NCBI GenBank assembly: GCA_964370235.1
Contig: CAYJIL010000003.1
Coordinates: 1 to 54,544 of the forward strand
DNA length: 54,544 bases
Direction: 5' to 3'
Origin: CAYJIL01 sp964370235
Lineage (GTDB): Bacteria; Bacteroidota; Bacteroidia; Bacteroidales; Rikenellaceae
Part shown: positions 33,805 through 43,600 of the stretch, in pieces
Layout: every line of letters starts with the position of its first letter
Numbering within the stretch: position 1 is the stretch's first letter
Position numbers and translations under genes: made by a program
Notes under the pieces: generated by a model
What the model saw: the letters and a program-made list of their open reading frames with translations, nothing else
What the model was told of the DNA's origin: nothing
Databases searched by the model: none

Positions 33805-36573
33805 CTAAAGAGTTATTTGTAGTTCAAAGCCAAAGAATGGGTTTGTCCACTCTCTTTCGGTAACAAGTTCCCCACTAGTGTATATTGGGTTTATGTCTAC
33901 AATATTATTTACAAAGAATGATAGGTTTCCAAATTTCTTGAACTCCTTTGTTGCCTTAATATTCCAAACAAACGATACGGGTTTATCCATTAGGGCATAA
34001 TCTAGTGGTGCGATTGAGCCCAGCAGATAGCGATAGGTTGGGTCATCGTTCACAATCTTTGATGCAATTTCGTCGGTAACGTTGATAATACTACCATCGG
34101 TGTTCATAATTTGGGACGGAATAACATTTTTTTGATCGGAATATTGACTTGACTCCATCCATATAACCTGAAAGAAATTTGTTAACATAAGTCCAAAGCT
34201 AGGGATGTGAGTATTAAACCAAAAATTGGTGTTTAATCTCTTTAGTCGCTCACTACCATAGTTCTCATATATTCCCACCATTGGGTATGGGAAATCGGCT
34301 ACCACAATGCCGGGATAGCGTTGCTTGGGCATAGACGTGCCATATGAAGTGTTGTAGTATGCTCCGTTAATCTCTATCTTTGTGTATAGCTTATCAATCT
34401 TTGGAAACACAATTCTATACTCGATACCGCTCTTTTCGACTAGTTGCGAGTTTAGAACCTGCGGCATTGTAACAAACGTATAGTAATCTTGTGCAATGTA
34501 ATCATCCTTTTGTGGAGTACGATCCGATATATCGACACCTGGTTTTAGGGTCGAGTAGTGGGTGTACTGCTGCGCTACATACGAGTTGTAGTAGTCGTAA
34601 CCACTTTTCGAGCTCTCATAAAATCCTGTTAACGACAGTTCAAAATCATTAACCGTTAGGTCATAGCCAATCTCGGTTTTTATGTTCTTGTTTGTGGTAA
34701 TATTCTCATTGGCAACATCAAAAATAGATGTATAGGTAATGAGGTTGCGATACTCTGGATTATTGGTATAGGCATTAAGAACATAAAAATCTTTGTATAT
34801 CTTGTCGGGATATAGATAATCAAGCGTAGGTAGCTTGTTCTCTTGTCCATAGCCTAGGCGTAGGTTATGTGTCGTATGTGAGCCATTGCGCATTGTGTAC
34901 GACATATTAAACCTAGGGTCAAAGATAAACTCTTTGCTTAGGCTATAACTGTCTGGTAGATTAAACATCTTTGTTGAACGTACACCAGCCGACAGTTTTA
35001 ATATATCGCTTCCCCACGTCTGCACAAAGGTTGACTGCAAGTACGCAGCACCATTTACAAGAGCAGGAATATCTTTGTTGCTACGAGGCCTCATGTAGGT
35101 GTTGTCGTAGGGGTATGGTGGTCTGAGCGGATCTGCTATAACGGCACCGTTGCCAACATTTTTTGAGAAACGAAAATCTAATCCATACTCAATATTCATG
35201 AATGAATTGTCGCTAAATCGTGGTCTCGATAGCATATTGGCCTGAAAATATCCGTTAACAGGAATATTCTCGATGTAGTAATCGCTATAATATTGTCCGG
35301 GTAGATATGCGCCTTGGTTCTCGCCCTCTTGTGTGGCGGTTGGCATGCTCAAAGGGCCACTTGTCGATAATACCATCTTGTGGCGGCTAATTTTGTCGTT
35401 TACAACATCTATCGAGGCAGTGAAATCTAGTTCCGAAAAAAATCCTCCATCCTTTGTGAGAACACCTTTGGTCATGAATCCAACCTTTGAATATTCGGCA
35501 AGGTACTCTTCGTTATATTCATATATTAGCTCATCTTTCTTCATCTCGTTAAAGCTCATCGTATAGTTGAGCCTGCTGTCGAGTTCAAACATCGAACTCT
35601 CTTTTTCCCACACACGATTATAGTATAGCTGCGATGTCATTCGAGTGAACTTATCGGTTGCCTCTCTAATATCATCAATTGCATCTAGGTAGTCGATACC
35701 AACATTTAGCGTACCACCTTTTTTGCCAAGTTCGAAACCCTGACCAGCATAAATTAGCTTGTTTTTTAGGTCGCTCTTTAGCCTTACATTAAGTGCCGAA
35801 ACACCTTTTTTTGAGTTTACTTGAATAACACCACTCGAAAGATCGCCGAACTTAGCCGACGAAATACCTTTGGTAAACTCGACACTCTCGATGTGGTCGG
35901 TCGATATGTAGCGCAAGTCGGTACCTTGGTTTATACTGCTACGCTGTGCTATTTCGCTATCGTAGCTGCCCGATGCTCCCGATGTGACACCAACCATTTG
36001 GCTACGCATACCATCGCTGCTAATGGGAATACCATCTGCCATTACCGATACTCCTAACGATGAGTTAGAGTCGGACCCCACTTGACGAGTCGAAATGGGT
36101 TTAAAGGATGCTAGTGCACTCTGGTCGTATATGCTACCGGGTAACAAAAGAAATATATCGTGTAGCGATGTGGGTTGTACATACTCTATGGCTGTTTGAT
36201 CGATTTTTAGCTTCTCGCCCGATACACTACGCTTAGACATTACATTCACATCGTCAACCCTAAAACTATGAATATTTAGTGCAATAGTGAGCGATATATT
36301 TCCATCAATATTTACCAGCTCTTCGTAGTCGTAGTACCCTAGATGGCTTACTGTCACCGTGTACACCCCTTTTACTACTCTAGGGATAGAAAAATTACCG
36401 TCCTGATCTGTTATCGAGTATTGCGATGTGGGCTCAAGTACTACTGGCGCATAGCTTATAGCCTCGCCCGTTGCACTATCTACTACTCGCCCCTTTACAA
36501 CCACTTGGGCAGTGGCTGTTGCACAAACCGAGAAGATGAAAATAAATAAAAATATGTTGTAAATTTTTTTCAT
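33805..36573 (-). CDS. TonB-dependent outer-membrane receptor
   Basis: A 922-residue receptor that imports a ligand across the outer membrane with TonB energy. It has signal peptide 1-22, a carboxypeptidase-regulatory-like domain (about 24-105: VVVKGRVVDSATGEAISYAPVVLEP, then GNFSIPRVVKGVYTVTVSHLGY), a plug domain (about 120-255, with YISTDHIESVEFTKGISSAKFGDLSSGVIQV) and a barrel ending FGFELQITL with a terminal aromatic/hydrophobic strand. It is not paired with SusD, so it is not a classic polysaccharide SusC. Neighbours are a DUF4876 lipoprotein upstream and DUF6850 downstream, plus a PepSY-TM protein further up. That set suggests uptake of a metal chelate or similar small ligand rather than glycan, but this is inference. 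A strong hairpin precedes the gene. Confidence 0.93.
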   Translation of the reverse strand: MKKIYNIFLFIFIFSVCATATAQVVVKGRVVDSATGEAISYAPVVLEPTSQYSITDQDGNFSIPRVVKGVYTVTVSHLGYYDYEELVNIDGNISLTIALNIHSFRVDDVNVMSKRSVSGEKLKIDQTAIEYVQPTSLHDIFLLLPGSIYDQSALASFKPISTRQVGSDSNSSLGVSVMADGIPISSDGMRSQMVGVTSGASGSYDSEIAQRSSINQGTDLRYISTDHIESVEFTKGISSAKFGDLSSGVIQVNSKKGVSALNVRLKSDLKNKLIYAGQGFELGKKGGTLNVGIDYLDAIDDIREATDKFTRMTSQLYYNRVWEKESSMFELDSRLNYTMSFNEMKKDELIYEYNEEYLAEYSKVGFMTKGVLTKDGGFFSELDFTASIDVVNDKISRHKMVLSTSGPLSMPTATQEGENQGAYLPGQYYSDYYIENIPVNGYFQANMLSRPRFSDNSFMNIEYGLDFRFSKNVGNGAVIADPLRPPYPYDNTYMRPRSNKDIPALVNGAAYLQSTFVQTWGSDILKLSAGVRSTKMFNLPDSYSLSKEFIFDPRFNMSYTMRNGSHTTHNLRLGYGQENKLPTLDYLYPDKIYKDFYVLNAYTNNPEYRNLITYTSIFDVANENITTNKNIKTEIGYDLTVNDFELSLTGFYESSKSGYDYYNSYVAQQYTHYSTLKPGVDISDRTPQKDDYIAQDYYTFVTMPQVLNSQLVEKSGIEYRIVFPKIDKLYTKIEINGAYYNTSYGTSMPKQRYPGIVVADFPYPMVGIYENYGSERLKRLNTNFWFNTHIPSFGLMLTNFFQVIWMESSQYSDQKNVIPSQIMNTDGSIINVTDEIASKIVNDDPTYRYLLGSIAPLDYALMDKPVSFVWNIKATKEFKKFGNLSFFVNNIVDINPIYTSGELVTEREWTNPFFGFELQITL

Positions 36574-36593
36574 TCAAATATAGTAATTACTAA

Positions 36594-36629
36594 GGCTACC
36601 TATGCCTTTTGTAGAGAGCACAGGTAGCC
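36594..36629 (-). other. Stem-loop between the DUF4876 and receptor genes
   Basis: GGCTACCT (36594-36601) pairs with AGGTAGCC (36622-36629), with a possible short GC pair inside. It lies in the 91-nt spacer before the TonB receptor. No T-run follows on the minus strand. Confidence 0.65.
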
Positions 36630-36664
36630 AGTTGATATGTGTTAAGACAATTTTAAAGAAACTA

Positions 36665-37918
36665 CTACTTATTGTTTCTCCAACCTACTGGGAAACTATT
36701 TTGCTTATCAAGCATTGTAAAGTCGTTTGTCGAGTTGTTGCTATCTTGGTAGTACTTGTTGCCATCTAGCTCAATCATATTTCTTACAGCTAGCTTTTGT
36801 TGGTGACAGCCAGGAACAATAAACGATCCCATGTCTACATTCTCTGGTAGGGTACGTGTAACGATAGATGTTTGACCCGATACCATACCATCAAGAATCA
36901 TATCCGAAGGTACTGCCGTAAGGTTAATGATCTGCTCGTCTGGTAGAGTAAACTTAGTTGTGTTCTCGGCGTGGAATGCTGCTGCACTCTCTGCTGTACC
37001 TTTCTCTAGCTTAAATATCATTGCAGCATAAAAACCTTTTGGGTGAATATATGCGCCATAACCACCTGGTAGTCCTGCCGAACCATCCCATACACCATCG
37101 GTAGAGATAAGGTTTGGTACGTCTGGGTTGTCAATATCACTCTCCGAGTTAACTTGGTAGAATTCAAAGTCAACACCGCTTAGGTCTACTGCATTTTCCC
37201 AACCTTCTACCTCTGAGTGGTTTGTTGCTGTCATTGCAATAACAATCTCTTCGCCCGGAGCAACTGGTACATCGGTACCTTCGCCCGGAATTGTAAAGAA
37301 TCCAGTGATAGGAACTATGTTCTGCTCGGCCATTACACTATAATATGGTGCTGGATCCGAAATTGATGCTTGTGCCGAAGTAGCAATCGATAGACCGTCT
37401 GCATACATTGTTACAAGAGACGAGTTGTGAATAACGATATATTGATCGGGGTGCATCATACGACCCGAGTTTGTTTCGCCATTAAAGAAAAACTCGCTAA
37501 TAATAAAGCCCTCATTAACAGACGAAGCTGGGAATGTGAACATTGGTAATGAAATCACTTGATCTAGCGACTCAATTGCAAGGTTCTCTTTTGTTGCGCA
37601 ATACTTGACAGGTACGCTGCCTGTTTGGTCTATTTCGCTCTCGATAAGAACATTATACACACCAATAGGTAGGCTAATGTCTAGTACTCCCTGCTCGTTT
37701 AGCTTGCCAGTAGTAACACCAAGCGTACGCACATCTGTAAATTCTACCGATGCACCAGCAATCTTTGCAAGTTCGCTCTCTTCGAAATCAACCGATAGGT
37801 TTACTAGCTCTGGTTCTGGTTCAGGTGTAGGAATGTTTTGGTTATCATCGTCGCTACATCCAACTGCCACCATTGTCATCATTGCAAGGGCAAAAATATT
37901 TGTTCTATTTAGTTTCAT
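36665..37918 (-). CDS. DUF4876 surface lipoprotein
   Basis: A 417-residue lipoprotein: signal MKLNRTNIFALAMMTMVAVGC (C21), followed by SDDDNQN, an acidic run often linked with surface export of Bacteroidota lipoproteins. The body matches DUF4876: N-terminal LVNLSVDFEESELAKIAGASVEF with a beta-sandwich (carboxypeptidase-regulatory-like), then FIISEFFFNGETNSGRMMHPDQYIVIHN and a C-terminal part with a lamin-tail-like character. It sits between a PepSY-TM gene and the TonB receptor, where a ligand-binding surface partner is expected. Its own ligand is unknown. Hairpins occur in the spacers on both sides. Family assignment is fairly firm; role is inferred. Confidence 0.82.
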   Translation of the reverse strand: MKLNRTNIFALAMMTMVAVGCSDDDNQNIPTPEPEPELVNLSVDFEESELAKIAGASVEFTDVRTLGVTTGKLNEQGVLDISLPIGVYNVLIESEIDQTGSVPVKYCATKENLAIESLDQVISLPMFTFPASSVNEGFIISEFFFNGETNSGRMMHPDQYIVIHNSSLVTMYADGLSIATSAQASISDPAPYYSVMAEQNIVPITGFFTIPGEGTDVPVAPGEEIVIAMTATNHSEVEGWENAVDLSGVDFEFYQVNSESDIDNPDVPNLISTDGVWDGSAGLPGGYGAYIHPKGFYAAMIFKLEKGTAESAAAFHAENTTKFTLPDEQIINLTAVPSDMILDGMVSGQTSIVTRTLPENVDMGSFIVPGCHQQKLAVRNMIELDGNKYYQDSNNSTNDFTMLDKQNSFPVGWRNNK

Positions 37919-37958
37919 TTTGTATTAAGGTTTAATTTAATTGATAGTTGTTTTGGTT

Positions 37959-37997
37959 GGTTCATCTGGGAGCAGTCGCTCCCAGATGTAATGAACC
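37959..37997 (-). other. Long stem-loop before the DUF4876 gene
   Basis: An 11-bp perfect stem CATCTGGGAGC (37963-37973) with GCTCCCAGATG (37978-37988), extended by GGTTCAT (37959-37965) with ATGAACC (37991-37997) through a small bulge. It has a 4-nt loop and no T-run on either strand, so it is a structural element rather than a simple terminator. Confidence 0.75.
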
Positions 37998-38026
37998 TAA
38001 TTGTGTGTGTTTTTGTGTTATTTTAG

Positions 38027-38596
38027 TTATAGCAGGGTTAGTAAGGGTATAATCATTCCTAATATTAATTCTATTCCTCCTCTACCCATCAATCCGTTTT
38101 TGCCTTTGTTCATAACTAGTCCTGTTATAACTATTATTATTAGTGAAAGAGCAAAAAGGTCTGAGAAATGTGTCCACCAGCCTCCCGGATTGTTGTAGTG
38201 CAGGTTTGCCATAAAACTAATTACGGGCTTTGGTGTTAAGCGTTCGTGTATTGCCTTTTTTGTTTTTAGATCTACAACAAGCGACGATCCTCCCTTTATA
38301 AACACCTTTAAAAGTGTATCGCCAGGGAAATAGTGCTTGGTATAGCTCTCATGTTGATCGAGGGGCGTTAAAAGTTGCTCGACATATGCTTTATCTATAT
38401 CTGCCTTTGGGGGCAGCGAAGCAATTGTGAACTCTTCGATCGCTACCGAGTAATCGGTACTCATGGTATCTTCGTGGTTCATAACAATTCCCGAAACGGC
38501 ATATATTATTAACATGCCCGAGAATATGAAAGAAAGGTCACGATGTAGAATTCGACTCCATTTGCGAGTAGCCCTTGATAGGTTAGAGAACTTCAT
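38027..38596 (-). CDS. PepSY-associated transmembrane protein
   Basis: A 189-residue inner-membrane protein. An N-terminal segment (about 20-42: DLSFIFSGMLIIYAVSGIVMNH) is followed by a periplasmic region, and two C-terminal membrane segments lie near 145-160 and 172-189. The HRDLSFIFSGMLIIYAVSGIVMNH motif and the later HYNNPGGWWTHFSDLFALSLIIIVITGLVMN are typical of the PepSY-TM-like family, related to inner-membrane ferric-chelate or flavin-linked reductases. Two conserved His (20, 156) could bind haem or metal. It overlaps the upstream OB-fold gene by 14 nt, so these are coupled. The context suggests reduction of a metal complex brought in by the TonB receptor. Confidence 0.85.
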   Translation of the reverse strand: MKFSNLSRATRKWSRILHRDLSFIFSGMLIIYAVSGIVMNHEDTMSTDYSVAIEEFTIASLPPKADIDKAYVEQLLTPLDQHESYTKHYFPGDTLLKVFIKGGSSLVVDLKTKKAIHERLTPKPVISFMANLHYNNPGGWWTHFSDLFALSLIIIVITGLVMNKGKNGLMGRGGIELILGMIIPLLTLL

Positions 38597-39161
38597 ATTC
38601 GCTTGCCTCTACAAAGTAATATGATAGGTAGTTTTTCCCGCTTTTTTGGTTGCGCTCCGCTATTTTAGTGCGTAGCTCTGCTATGCGACCCTCTTGAGTC
38701 GTTGCTTTTTCGCCGTTGGCTTTGCTATCGTTAGAGCATGAGTGGCCAGCACCGTGTGATTTGTTGTCGCTCTTGGCAGCCTCTTTCATGCGAGCCTCCA
38801 TTTTGTCAACATCTTCGGGTGTTACCTTTGTCTCTTTTAGCGTGCCAGTAACTTTAACCATGCTGTTAAGGCACTTTTTATCGAACGAGCCAAGTTCGCC
38901 AGCTTGTATGCGTATTATTTGTGATTCGTCATCGCCCATAAGAAACATTTTTTTTGCTCCGTGTTTGCAAATGTGTGTGCATACACTCTCTAGTGTAACG
39001 CTTTTGTTAAGATAGCTCTCGGGTGTGCTCAAAAGCTGTGCAACCGATGTTGCGCTCGATGCACTTGCCGTTGTAGGGGTGTGATCTAATACCGAAGCCG
39101 TTACAGTGTTAAAGATCGAAACTGCTACTACAAAAAGTAGCGAATAGAAAAGTTTATTCAT
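38583..39161 (-). CDS. Exported OB-fold-like protein with Cys/His motif
   Basis: A 192-residue protein with signal peptide about 1-22 (ending VTAS). Residues about 40-115 look like an OB-fold (tRNA_anti-like): VAQLLSTPESYLNKSVTLESVCTHICKHGAKKMFLMGDDESQIIRIQAG, then MVKVTGTLKE. The C-T-H-I-C-K-H-G-K-K motif (63-73) is suited to metal binding. A Lys/Glu-rich helical stretch (about 118-170) with HGAGHSCSN follows. I know no assigned function. It heads the operon, with a good promoter at 39189-39219, and overlaps the PepSY-TM gene by 14 nt. A periplasmic metal-binding or chaperone role for the uptake system is plausible but inferred. Confidence 0.8.
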   Translation of the reverse strand: MNKLFYSLLFVVAVSIFNTVTASVLDHTPTTASASSATSVAQLLSTPESYLNKSVTLESVCTHICKHGAKKMFLMGDDESQIIRIQAGELGSFDKKCLNSMVKVTGTLKETKVTPEDVDKMEARMKEAAKSDNKSHGAGHSCSNDSKANGEKATTQEGRIAELRTKIAERNQKSGKNYLSYYFVEASEYEVL

Positions 39162-39188
39162 ACTTAAATTTTGATTTGTTTACGGCTG

Positions 39189-39219
39189 CAAAATTATTGT
39201 GCTTTTATAGATGTGTCAA
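39189..39219 (-). promoter_or_regulatory. Promoter of the OB-fold/PepSY/receptor operon
   Basis: On the minus strand TTG (39219-39217), a 20-nt spacer and TAATTTTG (39196-39189), an exact -7 match, lie 28 nt before the ATG. No Fur-box-like dyad is obvious. Confidence 0.62.
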
Positions 39220-39505
39220 TCCCATTAAATTGTTATTTTGTGTAAATGATAAGTGGTGTATACCATAGATTCAGTGTTTGATACCTAAAAATAGCTAGTT
39301 GAAAAATACGCTAATTTGGCTAGCTAAATAGCCAATTTGTGGTAGAAAATTGTAGTTTTGGGCTAGTAATGTCTGTTTTATATATAGGTAACATAAAATG
39401 ACTACTTGTTTTTGGTGATAGCCATTTTTTTGTGTCTTTCTATACGCCCTAAAAGAGGGGTAAAAATCAAATTTGCTTTATTTTTCAATCTTTTAGCCAA
39501 AAAAA
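39220..39505. other. AT-rich divergent intergenic stretch before carA
   Basis: About 285 nt between the divergent promoters of the uptake operon and carAB. No credible reading frame, hairpin of note or repeat is seen. Pyrimidine or arginine operator sequences are not recognisable. Confidence 0.4.
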
Positions 39506-39535
39506 TTGCAGACTCCAAAAAAATATCTACCTTTG
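39506..39535 (+). promoter_or_regulatory. Promoter of carAB
   Basis: TTG (39506-39508), a 19-nt spacer and TACCTTTG (39528-39535), an exact -7 match, 26 nt before the carA ATG. The leader is about 20 nt, leaving no room for an attenuator. Confidence 0.7.
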
Positions 39536-39561
39536 CATTTTAGAACGAATAATTCTAAAAA

Positions 39562-40644
39562 ATGACAGAACGAAAATCAGCCACGCTCCTTTTAGAGGAT
39601 GGAACCCAGTTTGAGGGTATCCAGTTTGGAGCATCAGTTCCCGTATCGGGAGAGATCGTCTTTAACACCGCTATGACAGGCTATCCAGAGAGCCTTACAG
39701 ATCCATCATACAGCGGTCAAATACTTGTTATCACATATCCCCTAGTGGGTAACTATGGTGTGCCTGCACCTGAGGTTGAGAACGGGTTGCTTAAATTCTT
39801 TGAGTCTGAGAAGATTCATATTAAAGCACTTGTTGTCTCAGACTACTCATATGCGCACAGCCATTGGAATGCCGTAAAGAGTCTTAGCCAGTGGCTAGAG
39901 GAGAACGGTGTACCTGCAATTTGGGGTGTCGATACACGTGCTATCACTAAGATAATACGTGAAAAGGGTGTGATGATGGCAAAGCTAACTCCAGAGGGAG
40001 AGCAGCCAGTCGAGAGCACTATCAAGTATGGCGAAACTAACCTAGTAGCCGAAGTTTCTCCTAGCGAGATTACAGAGTATGGCGAGGGCGACAAGACTAT
40101 CGTAATGGTAGACTATGGTGCTAAGTTCAATATTATCCGTTGTCTTATTAAGCGTGGTGTTAAGGTGGTTAGAGTACCTTGGAACTACGACTTCACACAA
40201 ATGGAGTATGACGGTGTAATGCTATCAAATGGCCCGGGTGACCCGGCTAAATGTGGCGAGGCAGTCGAAAATATCAAAAAAGCAATAGAGGTAGGTAAGC
40301 CTATCTTTGGTATCTGTTTGGGTAACCAGCTACTAAGCGTTGCCGCAGGTGCTACAACATATAAACTAAAGTACGGTCACCGTAGCCACAACCAGCCAGT
40401 GCTAATGGTAGGTACTAACAGAGCTATGATCTCGTCTCAGAACCACGGTTATGCAGTAGATACTGCAACTCTTGGTGCAGATTGGGAGCCATACTTCATT
40501 AACCTAAATGATGGCACTAGCGAAGGTATTCGCCACAAGAGTAAGCCATTCTTCTCGGTGCAGTTCCACCCAGAGGCTACAAGTGGACCTGTCGATACAG
40601 AGTTCCTATTTGATGACTTTATCGCAGCGGTAAGAAATTTCTAA
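39562..40644 (+). CDS. carA: Carbamoyl-phosphate synthase, small (glutaminase) subunit
   Basis: A 360-residue protein of normal CarA length. It hydrolyses glutamine and channels ammonia to CarB for carbamoyl phosphate, used in both pyrimidine and arginine synthesis. The N-terminal domain shows GEIVFNTAMTGYPESLTDPSY. The C-terminal class I amidotransferase domain has nucleophile C252 in FGICLGNQLL and the catalytic pair H336 and E338 in QFHPEA. It is followed 12 nt later by carB. A promoter with exact -7 box lies close upstream, and codon usage is strongly biased, pointing to high expression. The arginine operon is about 1.6 kb beyond carB. Confidence 0.97.
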   Translation: MTERKSATLLLEDGTQFEGIQFGASVPVSGEIVFNTAMTGYPESLTDPSYSGQILVITYPLVGNYGVPAPEVENGLLKFFESEKIHIKALVVSDYSYAHSHWNAVKSLSQWLEENGVPAIWGVDTRAITKIIREKGVMMAKLTPEGEQPVESTIKYGETNLVAEVSPSEITEYGEGDKTIVMVDYGAKFNIIRCLIKRGVKVVRVPWNYDFTQMEYDGVMLSNGPGDPAKCGEAVENIKKAIEVGKPIFGICLGNQLLSVAAGATTYKLKYGHRSHNQPVLMVGTNRAMISSQNHGYAVDTATLGADWEPYFINLNDGTSEGIRHKSKPFFSVQFHPEATSGPVDTEFLFDDFIAAVRNF

Positions 40645-40656
40645 CAAGAGAGGATT

Positions 40657-43600
40657 ATGACAGACAGCAATATAAAAAAGGTGATACTGCTTGGTAGCGG
40701 TGCACTAAAGATTGGTGAGGCGGGCGAGTTTGACTACTCGGGTTCGCAGGCACTAAAGGCGATGCGTGAGGAGGGTGTTTATACTGTCCTTATCAACCCT
40801 AACATCGCAACAGTACAAACTTCGGAGAACATTGCAGACAAGGTTTACTTTTTGCCAGTTACTCCCGAGTATGTAGAGGACGTTATCAAGAAAGAGCGTC
40901 CAGACGGTATCCTACTTGCGTTTGGTGGTCAAACAGCACTTAACTGTGGTGTGGCACTAGACAAAGCAGGTATCCTAGAAAAGTACAATGTAAAGGTGCT
41001 TGGTACACCTGTTCAATCTATCATTAACACCGAGGATAGAGATATATTCGTTCAAAAACTAAACGAGATAGATGTTAAAACCATCAAGAGTGAGGCGGTA
41101 ACAACTATCGAGGATGCACGTCGTGTGGCTAACGAGCTTGGCTACCCAGTAATCTTGCGTGCAGCATATACACTAGGTGGTCTTGGTTCTGGTTTCTGCG
41201 ATAATGACGAAGAACTACAAGTAATTGCCGACAAAGCATTCTCTTACTCTCCACAGGTTCTTGTAGAGAAATCTCTAAAGGGCTGGAAAGAGGTTGAGTA
41301 TGAGGTTGTGCGTGATAAGTATGACAACTGTATCACAGTTTGTAACATGGAAAACTTCGACCCACTAGGTATTCACACTGGTGAGAGTATCGTAGTTGCA
41401 CCATCACAAACTCTAACAAATAGCGAGTATCACAAGCTACGTGAGATCGCAATTCGTATCATTCGTCACATTGGTATTGTGGGTGAGTGTAACGTACAGT
41501 ATGCTCTTGATCCAGAGAGCGAAGATTACCGTGTAATCGAGGTGAATGCTCGTCTTTCACGTTCGTCGGCTCTTGCATCAAAGGCTACGGGTTATCCTCT
41601 AGCATTCGTTGCAGCTAAGCTAGGTCTTGGTTATGGTCTACACGAGCTAAAGAACTCGGTAACAAAGTCGACAACAGCTTGTTTTGAGCCTGCGCTAGAC
41701 TATATCGTTTGTAAGATCCCTCGTTGGGACTTGGGCAAGTTCAAGGGTGTATCTCGTGAGCTAGGCTCTTCGATGAAGTCGGTAGGTGAGGTAATGGCTA
41801 TTGGTCGCACATTTGAGGAGGCAATCCAAAAGGGTCTTCGTATGATTGGTCAGGGTATGCACGGTTTTGTTGCAAACAAAGAGCTTTCGTCGTCAAACCT
41901 AGAGGAGGCACTTTCTCGTCCAACAGATAAGCGTGTATTCCTTATTGCAGAGGCATTCAAGCAAGGATATACAGTTGATAAGATTCACTCTCTAACTCGC
42001 ATCGATAAGTGGTTCCTAGAAAAACTAGCGAACATCATCGCTATCGAGAACAAAGTAGAGGAGTATAACGAGCTTGCATCTCTACCAGATGCGCTACTTC
42101 GTGATGCAAAGGTTAAAGGTTTCTCTGACTTCCAGCTAGCACGCCTAATCTTTGGTGCCGATGGTGCCGAGGTAGATGGCTTTATGGCACAAGTACGTGA
42201 GCACCGTAAAGGCCGTGGTATCACTCCAGTTGTTAAGCAAATTGACACTCTTGCAGCCGAATACCCTGCAATGACTAACTACCTATATGTAACTTATGGT
42301 GGTTCGAGACACGATATCGACTTCGAGAAAGATGGTCAAAGCGTAGTAGTACTAGGTTCGGGTGCATACCGTATTGGTAGCTCGGTAGAGTTTGACTGGT
42401 GTGGTGTAAGTGCTATTAACACAGTGCGCAAGCGTGGCTATCGCTCAATTATGATTAACTATAACCCCGAGACAGTATCTACTGACTACGATGTGTGTGA
42501 TCGTCTATACTTTGACGAGCTTACACTAGAGAGGGTTCTTGATATTGCCGACCTAGAAGATCCTAAGGGTGTTATCGTTTCTACGGGTGGTCAAATTCCT
42601 AACAACTTGGCAATGCGCCTAAAGAACCACAATGTTGGTATCTTGGGTACTTCGGCAGACAATATCGACAGAGCCGAGGATCGTCACAAGTTCTCGTCTA
42701 TGCTTGATAGCCTAGGCATCGACCAACCAAAGTGGAAAGAACTAACTAGCATCGAGGATATTCACGAGTTTGCAGACAACACAGGCTTCCCACTTCTTAT
42801 CCGTCCATCGTATGTGCTTTCGGGTGCTGCTATGAACGTGGTATCAAACAAAGAGGAGCTAGATCACTTCCTACGCCTTGCGACAAACGTATCTAAGCAA
42901 CACCCAGTTGTTGTGACAGAGTTTATCGAGAGTGCAAAAGAGATTGAGATTGATGCAGTAGCTAAGAATGGCGAGCTAGTAATGTATGCAATTAGCGAGC
43001 ACGTCGAGTTTGCTGGTGTACACTCTGGTGACGCAACTATGGTATTCCCTGCACAAAAACTATACATCGAGACTGTTCGTCGTATTAAGCGCATATCTAA
43101 GGCAATTGCTACGGAGCTTAACATCAACGGTCCGTTCAATATGCAGTTCCTTGCAAAGGATAACCAAATTAAGGTTATTGAGTGTAACTTGCGTGCATCG
43201 AGAAGTTTCCCATTCGTATCAAAAGTACTAAAGTCAAACTTCATCGAGATTGCTACTAACATTATGCTAGGCGAAGAGTTTGAGACTCCTAATAAGAGCA
43301 TCTTCGATCTTGATTATGTAGGTGTTAAGGCATCGCAGTTCTCGTTCTCTCGTCTACAAAAGGCAGACCCAGTTCTAGGTGTTGAAATGGCATCTACTGG
43401 TGAGGTTGGTTGTATTGGCGAAGATTATCACGAGGCAATCCTTAAGTCTATGCTATCGGTTGGTTACCGCATACCGGGCAAGAGCGTCTTTATGTCTACG
43501 GGCGATGCTCGCAGCAAAGTTGAGATGCTTGCTCCTGCTCGTGAGCTAGCTAAGCGTGGTTACATCATCTATGCTACACGTGGTAGTGCAGAGTTCCTTG

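Noticed and set aside
37959..37997. Intrinsic terminator before the DUF4876 gene
   Set aside because: The stem is strong but no T-run follows on either strand.
42864..43301. A 145-residue antisense frame inside carB
   Set aside because: Same reason: carB is certain, and the antisense product has no domain features.
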